From NCBI GenBank assembly GCA_963674955.2, contig CAXXKR010000004.1, positions 372,001 through 436,000 of the forward strand: a stretch of DNA of 64,000 nucleotides, given 5' to 3'. The DNA is from G963674955 sp963674955. Lineage in GTDB: Bacteria > Desulfobacterota > Desulfovibrionia > Desulfovibrionales > Desulfovibrionaceae. Position numbers and translations under genes: made by a program. The notes below the pieces were generated by a model that was not told where the DNA came from, did no database searches, and saw nothing but the letters and a program-made list of their open reading frames with translations. Positions 35,001 through 43,268 of this stretch are shown piece by piece (within the stretch, counting starts at the first letter, position 1; every line of letters begins with the position of its first letter).

Positions 35001-36221
35001 ATGAATAATTTCAAAACATACGACGAATTTTCCAAGTATCTGAACGGACTGGGCATGTTCCACATGGACCTCGGCCTTGGCCGCATGCTCGCCTTTCTCG
35101 ACGCCTGGGGGCAAAAACCAACTTATCCCATAATCCACGTGGTGGGAACCAACGGCAAGGGGTCCACCTCCGCATTCCTCTCTGAAATCGCAATGGCCCA
35201 CGGCCTTTCAGTCGGCCTGTACACCTCGCCGCATTTCATTTCCGTGCGCGAGCGAATTTTCGTGAACAACAAGCCCCTGTCCCAAGACGAGTGGACCGCG
35301 CTGGCCAACAAGACCCTCGCCATGGGCCGCGACATCGGCCTTACATATTTCGAGCTTTTGACCTGCATGGCCGCTCTGGGATTCGAGGAGCGGGGCATTG
35401 ATCTGGCGGTGATGGAAGCCGGGATGGGCGGCAGGTACGACGCCACCAATGTTTTCAGGCCGCAGATCACCCTGTTCACGCCCATCGGCCTGGATCACGA
35501 GGCCATACTGGGCGACACCGTCGCCAAAATCGCTGCGGACAAGGCCGGGGCCATGCGCTTGGGAGGCGTCGCAATCACCGGTCCGCAAACGGACGAAGTC
35601 ATGGAGGTCCTGCGAGCTCGGTCCAATGAGGTGGGATCGGACCTTCTCATGGCTGACGAGATAGTGCCGGATGATGAACCCCTCGAGGTGGGCATGGCCG
35701 GAATCCATCAGCCGGTAAACGCGCGTCTGGCCCTGGCTGGTTGGCGGATTTTTTCGCGTGAACTGGGCATTGAAGAGGACGCGGACGGAGTCTCAAAGGC
35801 TTTGAAAAGGGCATTCGTGCCAGGACGCATGCAGATTGTTCCCGGCGAGCCTCAATTGATCCTGGACGGGGCGCACAACGCCCATGCCCTTGAAGTCCTG
35901 AAAAGAAGCCTGGACCAGGCCGGAATCAGGCCTGGAACCGTGATTTTCGCCTGCATGAAAGACAAGCCCTTGGAACGGATGCTGCCCATCCTGCGCGAGT
36001 TGAGCACGGGGCCGGTCATCGTGCCGGGCATTTCAGGCTGCGTGCGCTCCATGCCGCCGGGAGAGCTTGCCGCGCTGATCGGAGCAAAGGCCCGGCCCGT
36101 TACGGACATGGGGGCGGCCCTTGAGGTCGCGGCGTCAGGCAAAGGTCCGATCCTTGTCTGCGGTTCCTTGTATTTGCTGGCGGACTTCTATAATCTTTAT
36201 CCCAATTTCTTGCGTAGTTAA
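35001..36221 (+). CDS. folC: Dihydrofolate synthase / folylpolyglutamate synthase
   Basis: 406 residues from the ATG at 35001; an ATG 42 bases upstream in the same frame lies within the tRNA promoter region and is less likely. The Mur-ligase ATP loop VVGTNGKGSTSAFL, the family piece YTSPHFISVRERIFVN, and EAGMGGRYDATN with the later LDGAHNAHAL are diagnostic. It adds glutamate to dihydropteroate and tetrahydrofolate in the cytoplasm. It is followed 15 bases later by selA, and could be co-transcribed with it. Confidence 0.93.
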   Translation: MNNFKTYDEFSKYLNGLGMFHMDLGLGRMLAFLDAWGQKPTYPIIHVVGTNGKGSTSAFLSEIAMAHGLSVGLYTSPHFISVRERIFVNNKPLSQDEWTALANKTLAMGRDIGLTYFELLTCMAALGFEERGIDLAVMEAGMGGRYDATNVFRPQITLFTPIGLDHEAILGDTVAKIAADKAGAMRLGGVAITGPQTDEVMEVLRARSNEVGSDLLMADEIVPDDEPLEVGMAGIHQPVNARLALAGWRIFSRELGIEEDADGVSKALKRAFVPGRMQIVPGEPQLILDGAHNAHALEVLKRSLDQAGIRPGTVIFACMKDKPLERMLPILRELSTGPVIVPGISGCVRSMPPGELAALIGAKARPVTDMGAALEVAASGKGPILVCGSLYLLADFYNLYPNFLRS

Positions 36222-36236
36222 ATCCGGGAGCGACCC

Positions 36237-37640
36237 TTGTCAGCACTATTTCGCAATCTGCCTTCCGTGGATCAGGCCCTGAACGCACTGGACGGGATTG
36301 AAAGTGTAAAACCGTTGCCGCGTCCGCTGGTAAAGGATCTGGTCAATGAATTTCTGGACCTCTGCCGCGAGGAAATCCGCTCCGGCGCGATCACCGGGGC
36401 CGAACAACTGGCCTTGGGCACCCTGACGCCGCGCATGGCCGCATATATCAATATGAAGTCAAAGCCTCATTTCAGGCGCGTACTCAACGCCACCGGCGTG
36501 GTGGTGCACACCAACATGGGCCGCTCTTTGCTGGCCCCGTGCGCCGTGCAGGCCGTGGCCGAGGCCTGCGCCCATTATTCCAATCTCGAATTCGATCTGG
36601 CCACGGGCGAGCGTGGCAGCCGCTACAGCCACGTGGAAAAGCTGCTTTGCCGCATAACCGGGGCCGAAGCCGCGCTGGTGGTCAACAACAACGCCGCCGC
36701 CGTGCTCATCATGCTGGACACAATGGCCAAGGGAAAGGAGGTCATAGTCTCCAGGGGGCAGCTGGTGGAGATCGGCGGTTCATTTCGCATCCCGGAGGTC
36801 ATGGCCAAAAGCGGAGCCTTCCTGCGCGAGGTGGGCGCGACGAACCGTACGCACCTCAAGGATTACGAACAGGCGATCAATGAGGAGACCGCCGCGCTCA
36901 TGAAGGTCCATACCTCGAATTTCCGCATTACCGGTTTCACAAAGGAAGTGTCCCTGAATGAATTGAAAGAGCTTGGCGACAGGCACGGCCTGCCGGTCAT
37001 CGAAGACTTGGGCAGCGGCAGCCTGTTTCGTTTCGATGCTTCGGGCATGAACGACGAGCCGACCGTGCAGTCCGTGGTGGCCGACGGAGCGGATGTGGTT
37101 TCATTCTCGGGGGACAAGGTGTTGGGCGGACCGCAGGCCGGAATTATAGTTGGCCGCAGGGAGTATATCGACAAAATCAAGGTCAATCCCCTGAACCGCG
37201 CCGTGCGCATCGACAAGATGACCCTGGCCGCGCTGGAAGCGACCTTGCGCCTGTATCTCGATCCTGATTCAGCGGGACGAAGCGTGCCGACTCTGGAGAT
37301 GATCACCAGGCCCGAAGCCACGCTCAAGACTCAGGCCGGGCGGCTGGCCAGATTTTTGAGGGGCGGGCTTGAAGGCTTGGCCGAAGTTTCCACGCGCAAG
37401 GGCGTGTCCCGAGTGGGCGGCGGGGCCTTTCCGGAACGCGATTTGCCGACCACGCTGGTTGCCTTGTCGCCCAAAGGCCTTACCGTTGACGAATTGAAAA
37501 AGGCCCTTCTTGAAACCGACCCGCCCCTTGTGGGCCGTATCGAGGAGGAGGCCTTCTGCCTGGACCCGCGAACAGTGGACCCCGGAGAATACAAACTGAT
37601 TCTGTCCGCCTTGCGCCAAGGGCTGCAAAGCGGGAAATAA
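36237..37640 (+). CDS. selA: L-seryl-tRNA(Sec) selenium transferase
   Basis: 467 residues from a TTG start six bases after GGGAG. It converts Ser-tRNA(Sec) to Sec-tRNA(Sec) using selenophosphate. Features include the N-terminal tRNA-binding domain with NATGVVVHTNMGRSLLAP, the PLP-binding Lys in VVSFSGDKVLGGPQAG, and IEDLGSGSLF. The length matches bacterial SelA. With selB at 39061, separated by an aminopeptidase gene, it forms a selenocysteine-insertion locus; selD and the tRNA-Sec are not in the window. Confidence 0.96.
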   Translation: MSALFRNLPSVDQALNALDGIESVKPLPRPLVKDLVNEFLDLCREEIRSGAITGAEQLALGTLTPRMAAYINMKSKPHFRRVLNATGVVVHTNMGRSLLAPCAVQAVAEACAHYSNLEFDLATGERGSRYSHVEKLLCRITGAEAALVVNNNAAAVLIMLDTMAKGKEVIVSRGQLVEIGGSFRIPEVMAKSGAFLREVGATNRTHLKDYEQAINEETAALMKVHTSNFRITGFTKEVSLNELKELGDRHGLPVIEDLGSGSLFRFDASGMNDEPTVQSVVADGADVVSFSGDKVLGGPQAGIIVGRREYIDKIKVNPLNRAVRIDKMTLAALEATLRLYLDPDSAGRSVPTLEMITRPEATLKTQAGRLARFLRGGLEGLAEVSTRKGVSRVGGGAFPERDLPTTLVALSPKGLTVDELKKALLETDPPLVGRIEEEAFCLDPRTVDPGEYKLILSALRQGLQSGK

Positions 37641-37652
37641 AGGAGTTTTTAC

Positions 37653-39046
37653 GTGAGCGCCAAGAAAAAGATCATGCTTGAGAGCGACCCCAAAAGTTGT
37701 TGGGAAGTCTATTCCTCTGCCAAGCACAAGAAAGCAATGGACAAGACGGCTGACGGCTATGTGGATTTCTTGAGCAGATGCAAGACCGAGCGCGAGGTCA
37801 TTGAGTACGCTCTGGAAAAAGTAAAGCAAGCCGGATTCAAGGATGATTTCAAGGCCGAAGCCTGCTATCGCGTGAACAGGGGCAAGACCTTGTTCCTGGC
37901 CCGAAAGGGGCGCAAAGGATTGGCCGAGGGATTCAGGCTGGTGGGGGCGCATGCCGACTCGCCGCGCATAGATTTCAAGCAGCATCCGCTATACGAGGAT
38001 GTGAGCGTCGGCCTGGCCAAGACCCATTACTACGGCGGCATCCGCAAGCATCAGTGGCTTGCCCGTCCCCTGGCCCTGCACGGCGTGGTGGTCAAGAAGG
38101 ACGGAACGGTCGTTGAGGTGGTAGTGGGCGAGGACGCTTCCGATCCGGTCATGACCATTTCCGATCTCCTGCCTCATCTGGCCTACAAGCAGGTGGAACA
38201 GAAGCTGAAAAACGCTTTTGACGCCGAGAAACTGAACGTGGTCCTTGGCCACGCGCCGTCCGAGAGCAAGGACAAGGACAAGAAGGACGGCGACAAGAAC
38301 AGGGTCAAGCTCAATATTTTGGAAATATTGAACAAAAAGTATGGAATCGTGGAGGACGACCTTTACAGCGCGGAGTTGCAGATGGTCCCGGCCGGTCCCT
38401 GCCGCTATGTAGGATTGGACAGTTCCATGATCGGCGGATACGGCCATGACGACCGCTCCTGCGTCTATTCGGCCCTTGAGGCCTTTCTTGCCGAGGACGA
38501 TCCGGAATACACCCAGGTGGTTTTGTTCTGGGACAAGGAGGAGATCGGCTCAGACGGCGCCACCGGGGCCAAGTCCCTGTTTTTCGAGTACAGCATGGAG
38601 GACCTGCTGGAAACATGGAACCGGGCGTCAAGCTTTCCCATGTTCTCATGAAGGGCCAGGCCCTGTCTGCGGACGTCCATGCGGCCATGGACCCGGATCA
38701 CCTGGACGTTTACGAAAAAATGAATGCCGCCCTGCTCGGCAACGGTCCGGTTTTTTCCAAATTCACGGGTCACCGGGGAAAGGTCGGAGCCAACGACGCC
38801 CATCCTGAATACGTGGGTCGGTTGCGCAGGATTCTGGATGACGCGGGCATCCCCTGGCAGATGGCCGAGCTGGGCAAGGTGGACATGGGCGGCGGCGGTA
38901 CCGTGGCCAAGTTCCTGGCGGTCTACGGTATGGACATCATCGACTTCGGACCTGCGGTCCTGTCCATGCACAGCCCCTTCGAGGTCATCAGCAAGGCTGA
39001 CCTCTACGCCACGGTCCTGGCTTTCCGGGAGTTTTTGAAGAATTAG
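37653..39046 (+). pseudogene. M18-family aminopeptidase, interrupted by a one-base frameshift
   Basis: GTG start seven bases after AAAGGAG. The first frame (37653-38651) gives 332 residues, with the zinc-ligand motifs GAHADSPRID, GGYGHDDRSC and WDKEEIGSDG, then stops. The second frame picks up from about 38621 (PGVKLSHVLM...ALSADVHAAMDPDH) and ends correctly with LGKVDMGGGGTVAKF and SMHSPFEVISKADL. The joint reads TGG-AAC-CGG where TGG-AAC-CCG-GGC (W-N-P-G) is expected, so one C is missing from a run near 38619-38623. Restored, it is a ~464-residue M18 aminopeptidase with all five metal ligands. The lesion could be a real mutation or a sequencing error. It lies 12 bases after selA and 14 before selB. 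Confidence 0.88.
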
Positions 39047-39060
39047 CCTGTGGAGGGCAA

Positions 39061-40965
39061 ATGGCTGTAATAATGGGTACTGCCGGCCATATCGACCACG
39101 GCAAGACCAGCCTGATAAAGGCCCTGACCGGCATCGACTGCGACCGTCTGGCCGAGGAAAAGAAGCGTGGCATTACCATTGAACTCGGCTTCGCCTTTCT
39201 CGACCTGCCGGGCGGGGCGCGCCTGGGCGTGGTCGACGTACCCGGCCACGAGCGTTTCGTGAAAAACATGGTGGCCGGGGCCGCCGGAATCGATTTTGTG
39301 TTGCTGGTGGTGGCGGCTGACGAGGGAATCATGCCCCAGACCCGCGAGCACCTTGAAATATGTTCCCTGCTGGGGATCGAGACGGGCATCGTGGCCCTGA
39401 CCAAGACCGACATGGTCGAGGAGGATTGGCTGGAGATGGTCACCGAGGAAGTCGGCAACTATCTCGAGCCGACTTTTCTCGGAGGCGCGCCCATCGTGCC
39501 TGTGTCGGCCCATACGGGACAGGGACTGGACGAGCTCAGGGACGAACTTTCCAAACTTGTGGGCGAGTATGCGCCCAAACGCCGCTCCGACCTGTTTCGG
39601 CTGCCCGTGGACCGGATATTCACCATGAAAGGTTTTGGTACCGTTGTCACGGGTACAATGATATCCGGCCAGGCCGCAGTGGGCGACGATGTTCTGGTTT
39701 ATCCAAAAGGGACGGCCACCAAGATACGCAGCCTGCAATCCCACGGCGACCAGGTGGAGAAGGCGGACGCCGGGCGGCGCACGGCCATCAATCTGCATGG
39801 ACTCGAAGTCGAGGACTTGGAAAGGGGAGCCGTGCTGGCCCGCCCGGGCAGTCTGTTCCCTGCATTGGTCTGGGATTTGGAGCTCAGCTGCCTCAAGTCG
39901 GCTCCCAAGTCCCTGAAACACAGGAAGGAAATACATTTTCACCACGGCGCAAAGGAGACTTTGGCCCGGATTTATCTTCTGGACCGGGAGGAGCTCAAGC
40001 AGGGCGAGACCGCAATCTGCCAGGTGCGTTTTGAAAGTCCTTTGGCCGGGGTCTATGGCGACAGGGTGGTCATACGTTCTTTTTCGCCACTCCAGACCAT
40101 TGCCGGGGGTCGCATCGTCAATCCGCACGGCCGCAAGGTCAAACGCTTTTCAGACGGTCTTTCCCTGCTCCGGAGGCTCGTTGCCGAAGAAGCGGAGGAA
40201 TTGGCCGAGGCGCAATTGGAGTTGGCCGGCAGCGAAGGGGTAACCTTTGATGAACTTTTGACCATGACCAACGTGGAAAGCAAGGGTCTGGAAAAGATGC
40301 TTCAGGTGCTGGGAGGGCAGCAAAAGGCCTTCGTCTTTCACAAGGATGAAAGGCTGTACGTGTCCGGCAAGGTGGCGGACGAGCTGTCCGAGTCCATGCT
40401 CGCGAGCCTGTCCGGCTACCATGAAAAGAATCCCATGAAGCAGGGTGTGGCCAAGGGCGAACTGGCTTCCACCTGGGGGCGCAAGCTCAGTCCGAGACTC
40501 TTTCATTTCCTGCTGGAACGGTTGCTGAAAAAGGGAGACATCGTGTCCGAACAGGAGACTATCCGTCTGCCCGGACACAAGGTGTCGCTGGCCTCGGACC
40601 AGGCCAAGCTAAGGGAAACGATTCTAGGAGCGTATGTTGCAGGCGGAGAGACTCCTCCCAATCTCAAGGACGTGCTCAAGGATTTGAATCTGAGTTTTTC
40701 CGAGGCGGCCCCCGTGTTCAAGCTTCTTCAGGAAGAGGGCCTGCTGGTCAAGATCAAGGAGGAGATGTATTTCAGCTCTGAGGCGGTAAAGTCGGTAACC
40801 GACAAGGTCGTTGGCTTCCTGAGGGAAAACAATGAAATGGGCGCGCCCGACTTCAAGACCCTGACCGGGCTGTCTAGAAAGTTCGCCATTCCGCTTCTCG
40901 AATACCTGGACAAGGAAAAGATCACGGTTCGCGTGGGCGACGTGCGCAGACTCAGAAAGGCCTGA
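39061..40965 (+). CDS. selB: Selenocysteine-specific translation elongation factor
   Basis: 634 residues. The GTPase domain has GHIDHGKTSLI (G1), the switch II DVPGHERFVKNM and LTKTDM (the SelB-typical form of the NKxD box). Beta-barrel domains 2 and 3 follow (VDRIFTMKGFGTVVTGTM). Four winged-helix repeats from about residue 375 to the end bind the SECIS hairpin in mRNA. It brings Sec-tRNA(Sec) to UGA codons. Its presence means the genome should encode selenoproteins; I see none inside this window. Confidence 0.96.
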   Translation: MAVIMGTAGHIDHGKTSLIKALTGIDCDRLAEEKKRGITIELGFAFLDLPGGARLGVVDVPGHERFVKNMVAGAAGIDFVLLVVAADEGIMPQTREHLEICSLLGIETGIVALTKTDMVEEDWLEMVTEEVGNYLEPTFLGGAPIVPVSAHTGQGLDELRDELSKLVGEYAPKRRSDLFRLPVDRIFTMKGFGTVVTGTMISGQAAVGDDVLVYPKGTATKIRSLQSHGDQVEKADAGRRTAINLHGLEVEDLERGAVLARPGSLFPALVWDLELSCLKSAPKSLKHRKEIHFHHGAKETLARIYLLDREELKQGETAICQVRFESPLAGVYGDRVVIRSFSPLQTIAGGRIVNPHGRKVKRFSDGLSLLRRLVAEEAEELAEAQLELAGSEGVTFDELLTMTNVESKGLEKMLQVLGGQQKAFVFHKDERLYVSGKVADELSESMLASLSGYHEKNPMKQGVAKGELASTWGRKLSPRLFHFLLERLLKKGDIVSEQETIRLPGHKVSLASDQAKLRETILGAYVAGGETPPNLKDVLKDLNLSFSEAAPVFKLLQEEGLLVKIKEEMYFSSEAVKSVTDKVVGFLRENNEMGAPDFKTLTGLSRKFAIPLLEYLDKEKITVRVGDVRRLRKA

Positions 40966-41087
40966 GAGTGCCGCAGGCATTTTGCCCCGACAGACTTTTC
41001 CCTGCATGACGGTTGCCTGGATGGATTTGATCCGATGACCATCTTCCCGGCCTTGACACCGATAAGTGCAGACCGTAGGCCAAACGC

Positions 41088-41840
41088 ATGAAGCCCATTA
41101 CTGTTCAGCTAATAATCTTGCCGCTGCTTGCGGCCTTGATGTTCGCCGCCGGCTGCACCAACAAGAGCGACAGCGGCGAGGTCATTGTCCGCAGGTCCCT
41201 TGCCACGGTTGAACGCATGAGTACGACGGCCAAAAATACCCAGCTCATGCAATTGGTGGCCAAGGCCAAGGGCGTCCTGATCTTCCCGGATGTGGTGAAA
41301 GCCGGTCTGTTTTTGGCGGTGCGCGGCGGAGACGGGGTCATGCTGGTCAGGAATGAATTGGGCGACTGGAACGGTCCTGCCTTTTACGGGCTTGGAGGGG
41401 TGAGCTACGGTCTTCAGATTGGCGCGGCCCACACTTCCGTGATCCTCATCTTCACGGAAGAGGCTCCGCTTTTGGACGCCATAAACGGCCAAGCGCTGAG
41501 CGGTGCCGATGCCGGGCTATATCTGGCCGACGTCGGCGGAAACAAAGAGGCCTCGTCCTTCACCAAGACTCCGGGGATTTATTGCTTCACGGATGTTGAC
41601 GGGATTTTTGCCGGTGTCTCCTTCGAGGGTGGGGCGCTTGAGAGCAAGAATTCCCTGAATCAGCTTTATTACAGGAGCTTTAAGACCGACGCTGAGAAAA
41701 TTTTGCTTCAGGGACTATACGACAATCCCGACTCTCAGGAATTGAAGGAGAAATTGACGATCGCGGATCCTCTGGGCAGAAAGGGCGCAAGAGACGGCCC
41801 GAAGAAGGAAAAGGAAGAACAAAAAAGCAGCCCCGAATAA
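41088..41840 (+). CDS. SYLF-domain (YSC84-like) lipoprotein
   Basis: 250 residues. Lipoprotein signal MKPITVQLIILPLLAALMFAAGC. The SYLF/YSC84 core is clear: AKAKGVLIFPDVVKAGLFLAVRGGDGVML, then GPAFYGLGGVSYGLQIGA and VGGNKEASS. In eukaryotes SYLF binds phosphoinositides; the bacterial role is not settled, probably lipid or envelope binding. A charged Lys/Glu tail follows. The stop codon lies inside the loop of a terminator that also ends tRNA-His on the other strand. Confidence 0.88.
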   Translation: MKPITVQLIILPLLAALMFAAGCTNKSDSGEVIVRRSLATVERMSTTAKNTQLMQLVAKAKGVLIFPDVVKAGLFLAVRGGDGVMLVRNELGDWNGPAFYGLGGVSYGLQIGAAHTSVILIFTEEAPLLDAINGQALSGADAGLYLADVGGNKEASSFTKTPGIYCFTDVDGIFAGVSFEGGALESKNSLNQLYYRSFKTDAEKILLQGLYDNPDSQELKEKLTIADPLGRKGARDGPKKEKEEQKSSPE

Positions 41841-41852
41841 CGGGGCTGCTTC
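41825..41852. terminator. Bidirectional terminator shared by the SYLF gene and tRNA-His
   Basis: AAGCAGCCCCG/CGGGGCTGCTT, 11-bp stem, 5-base loop. On the minus strand it is followed by TTTTTTG, a strong terminator for tRNA-His. On the plus strand it overlaps the last codons and stop of the SYLF gene. Confidence 0.85.
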
Positions 41853-41862
41853 ATGTTGCTCT

Positions 41863-41939
41863 TGGGGTGAGTGAAGGGACTTGAACCCTCGACCACCTGG
41901 GCCACAACCAGGTGCTCTACCAACTGAGCTACACCCACC
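41863..41939 (-). tRNA. tRNA-His (anticodon GTG), CCA encoded
   Basis: The minus strand has GGTGGGTG-TA-GCTC at the 5' end, including the extra G-1 that pairs with C73. Anticodon stem CCTGG/CCAGG with loop TTGTGGC, T loop TTCAAGT and genomic CCA. The extra G-1 is characteristic of tRNA-His. Confidence 0.97.
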
Positions 41940-41954
41940 ACATTGAGGAATATT

Positions 41955-41983
41955 CATTTAACCAAGCCGAAGACTCTGGTCAA
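41955..41983 (-). promoter_or_regulatory. tRNA-His promoter
   Basis: TTGACC (41983-41978), a 17-base spacer and TAAATG (41960-41955) on the minus strand, 15 bases from the tRNA. It is divergent from murA, whose ribosome site begins at the outer edge of this promoter. Confidence 0.55.
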
Positions 41984-41995
41984 GGAAAGAATGCA

Positions 41996-43246
41996 ATGGA
42001 TAGATTATTGATAAACGGGGGAACCCCCCTGAATGGCAGAATAAAGGTCAGTGGTTCTAAAAATGCCGCACTTCCGATACTCATGGCCGGTCTGCTTAGT
42101 TCAGGGAAAGTGAATCTGACCAACGTTCCCAGGCTGCGAGACATCTTCACCACCTTGAAGTTGCTTGAGATTCTGGGCTGTGAAACGACTTTTGACGGCA
42201 ACGAGGCCTCGGTAAGGGTCGCTGGTCTCAAGCCGGAGGCTCCCTACGAACTGGTCAAGACCATGCGAGCTTCGGTTCTTTGCCTTGGTCCGCTCCTGGC
42301 GCTTCTGGGCGAAGCCAAGGTCGCACTGCCCGGAGGTTGTGCCATCGGGGCCCGTCCCGTGGACCTGCATCTCAAGGCCCTTGAACAGATGGGGGCAAAG
42401 TTCGAAATCACGTCAGGCTACGTCATGGGCCGATGCGACAGGCTGCACGGGGCAAATATAACATTTGATTTTCCTACAGTTGGCGGGACCGAGAATCTGC
42501 TCATGGCCGCCAGTCTGGCCGATGGCGAAACCGTGTTCGAGAATTGCGCCAAGGAACCCGAGGTTGTCGATCTTGCGAATTTCCTCAACGCCTGCGGAGC
42601 GAAGATCACCGGGCACGGGACCAGCGTCGTCACCGTACAGGGCGTGGAAAGCCTGTCCGGGTGCGATTACCGGGTCATGCCCGACCGCATCGAGGCCGGG
42701 ACATACATGGTGGCCGCCGCCATCACCGACGGAGAGCTCGAGATCGAGGAATACCCGTATCGGGAGCTGGATGCGGTCAATTACAAGCTTAGGCAGATGG
42801 GGGTGAGCATAGAGAAATGCGACGGTTTCGTGCGCGTTAAACGCGACGGCAAGCTCAAGGGCGTGGATGTAACCACCCAGCCTTACCCCGGATTTCCAAC
42901 CGACATGCAGGCCCAGGTCATGGCGCTGATGTGTGTCGCTGACGGGGCCGGAACCATTGAAGAGAAGATTTTCGAAAATCGCTTCATGCATGTTCTCGAA
43001 CTTGTGCGGCTCGGGGCCGACATATCCCTCAAGGGCCGGACGGCCATGGTGCGCGGAGTGGAGAAGCTGGTGGGCGCCCCGGTCATGGCTTCGGACCTGC
43101 GCGCCAGCGCTTCGCTTGTGCTTGCTGGTCTGGCCGCCAACGGAACCACCGAGATACAGCGCATCTATCATCTGGACCGGGGCTACGAAAACATAGAGGC
43201 CAAGCTGTCGGCCGTTGGTGCGGATATCCGCAGGGTCAACGGTTGA
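41996..43246 (+). CDS. murA: UDP-N-acetylglucosamine 1-carboxyvinyltransferase
   Basis: 416 residues from the ATG at 41996, preceded by AAGGA; earlier in-frame starts run into the tRNA. First committed step of peptidoglycan synthesis: transfer of enolpyruvate from PEP to UDP-GlcNAc. The start LLINGGTPLNGRIKVSGSKNAALPIL with the catalytic Lys, and the active-site Cys in PGGCAIGARPVDLHL (the fosfomycin target), are both present. Because Cys is kept, intrinsic fosfomycin resistance through MurA is not expected. It is followed by comEC after 22 bases. Confidence 0.96.
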   Translation: MDRLLINGGTPLNGRIKVSGSKNAALPILMAGLLSSGKVNLTNVPRLRDIFTTLKLLEILGCETTFDGNEASVRVAGLKPEAPYELVKTMRASVLCLGPLLALLGEAKVALPGGCAIGARPVDLHLKALEQMGAKFEITSGYVMGRCDRLHGANITFDFPTVGGTENLLMAASLADGETVFENCAKEPEVVDLANFLNACGAKITGHGTSVVTVQGVESLSGCDYRVMPDRIEAGTYMVAAAITDGELEIEEYPYRELDAVNYKLRQMGVSIEKCDGFVRVKRDGKLKGVDVTTQPYPGFPTDMQAQVMALMCVADGAGTIEEKIFENRFMHVLELVRLGADISLKGRTAMVRGVEKLVGAPVMASDLRASASLVLAGLAANGTTEIQRIYHLDRGYENIEAKLSAVGADIRRVNG

Positions 43247-43268
43247 TGACGGTCGGGAGGGCCGGATC

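Noticed and set aside
37653..39046. Programmed frameshift or selenocysteine readthrough in the M18 gene
   Set aside because: The first-frame TGA at 38649 is not preceded by a conserved context, and the protein continues in a different frame well before it, so Sec insertion cannot restore the protein. A lost base explains it more simply.
39043..40128. 361-residue minus-strand frame opposite selB
   Set aside because: Shadow of selB; no start signal and no recognisable domain.
40966..41087. tRNA-Sec (selC) downstream of selB
   Set aside because: No cloverleaf with a long acceptor or UCA anticodon can be formed from this stretch.
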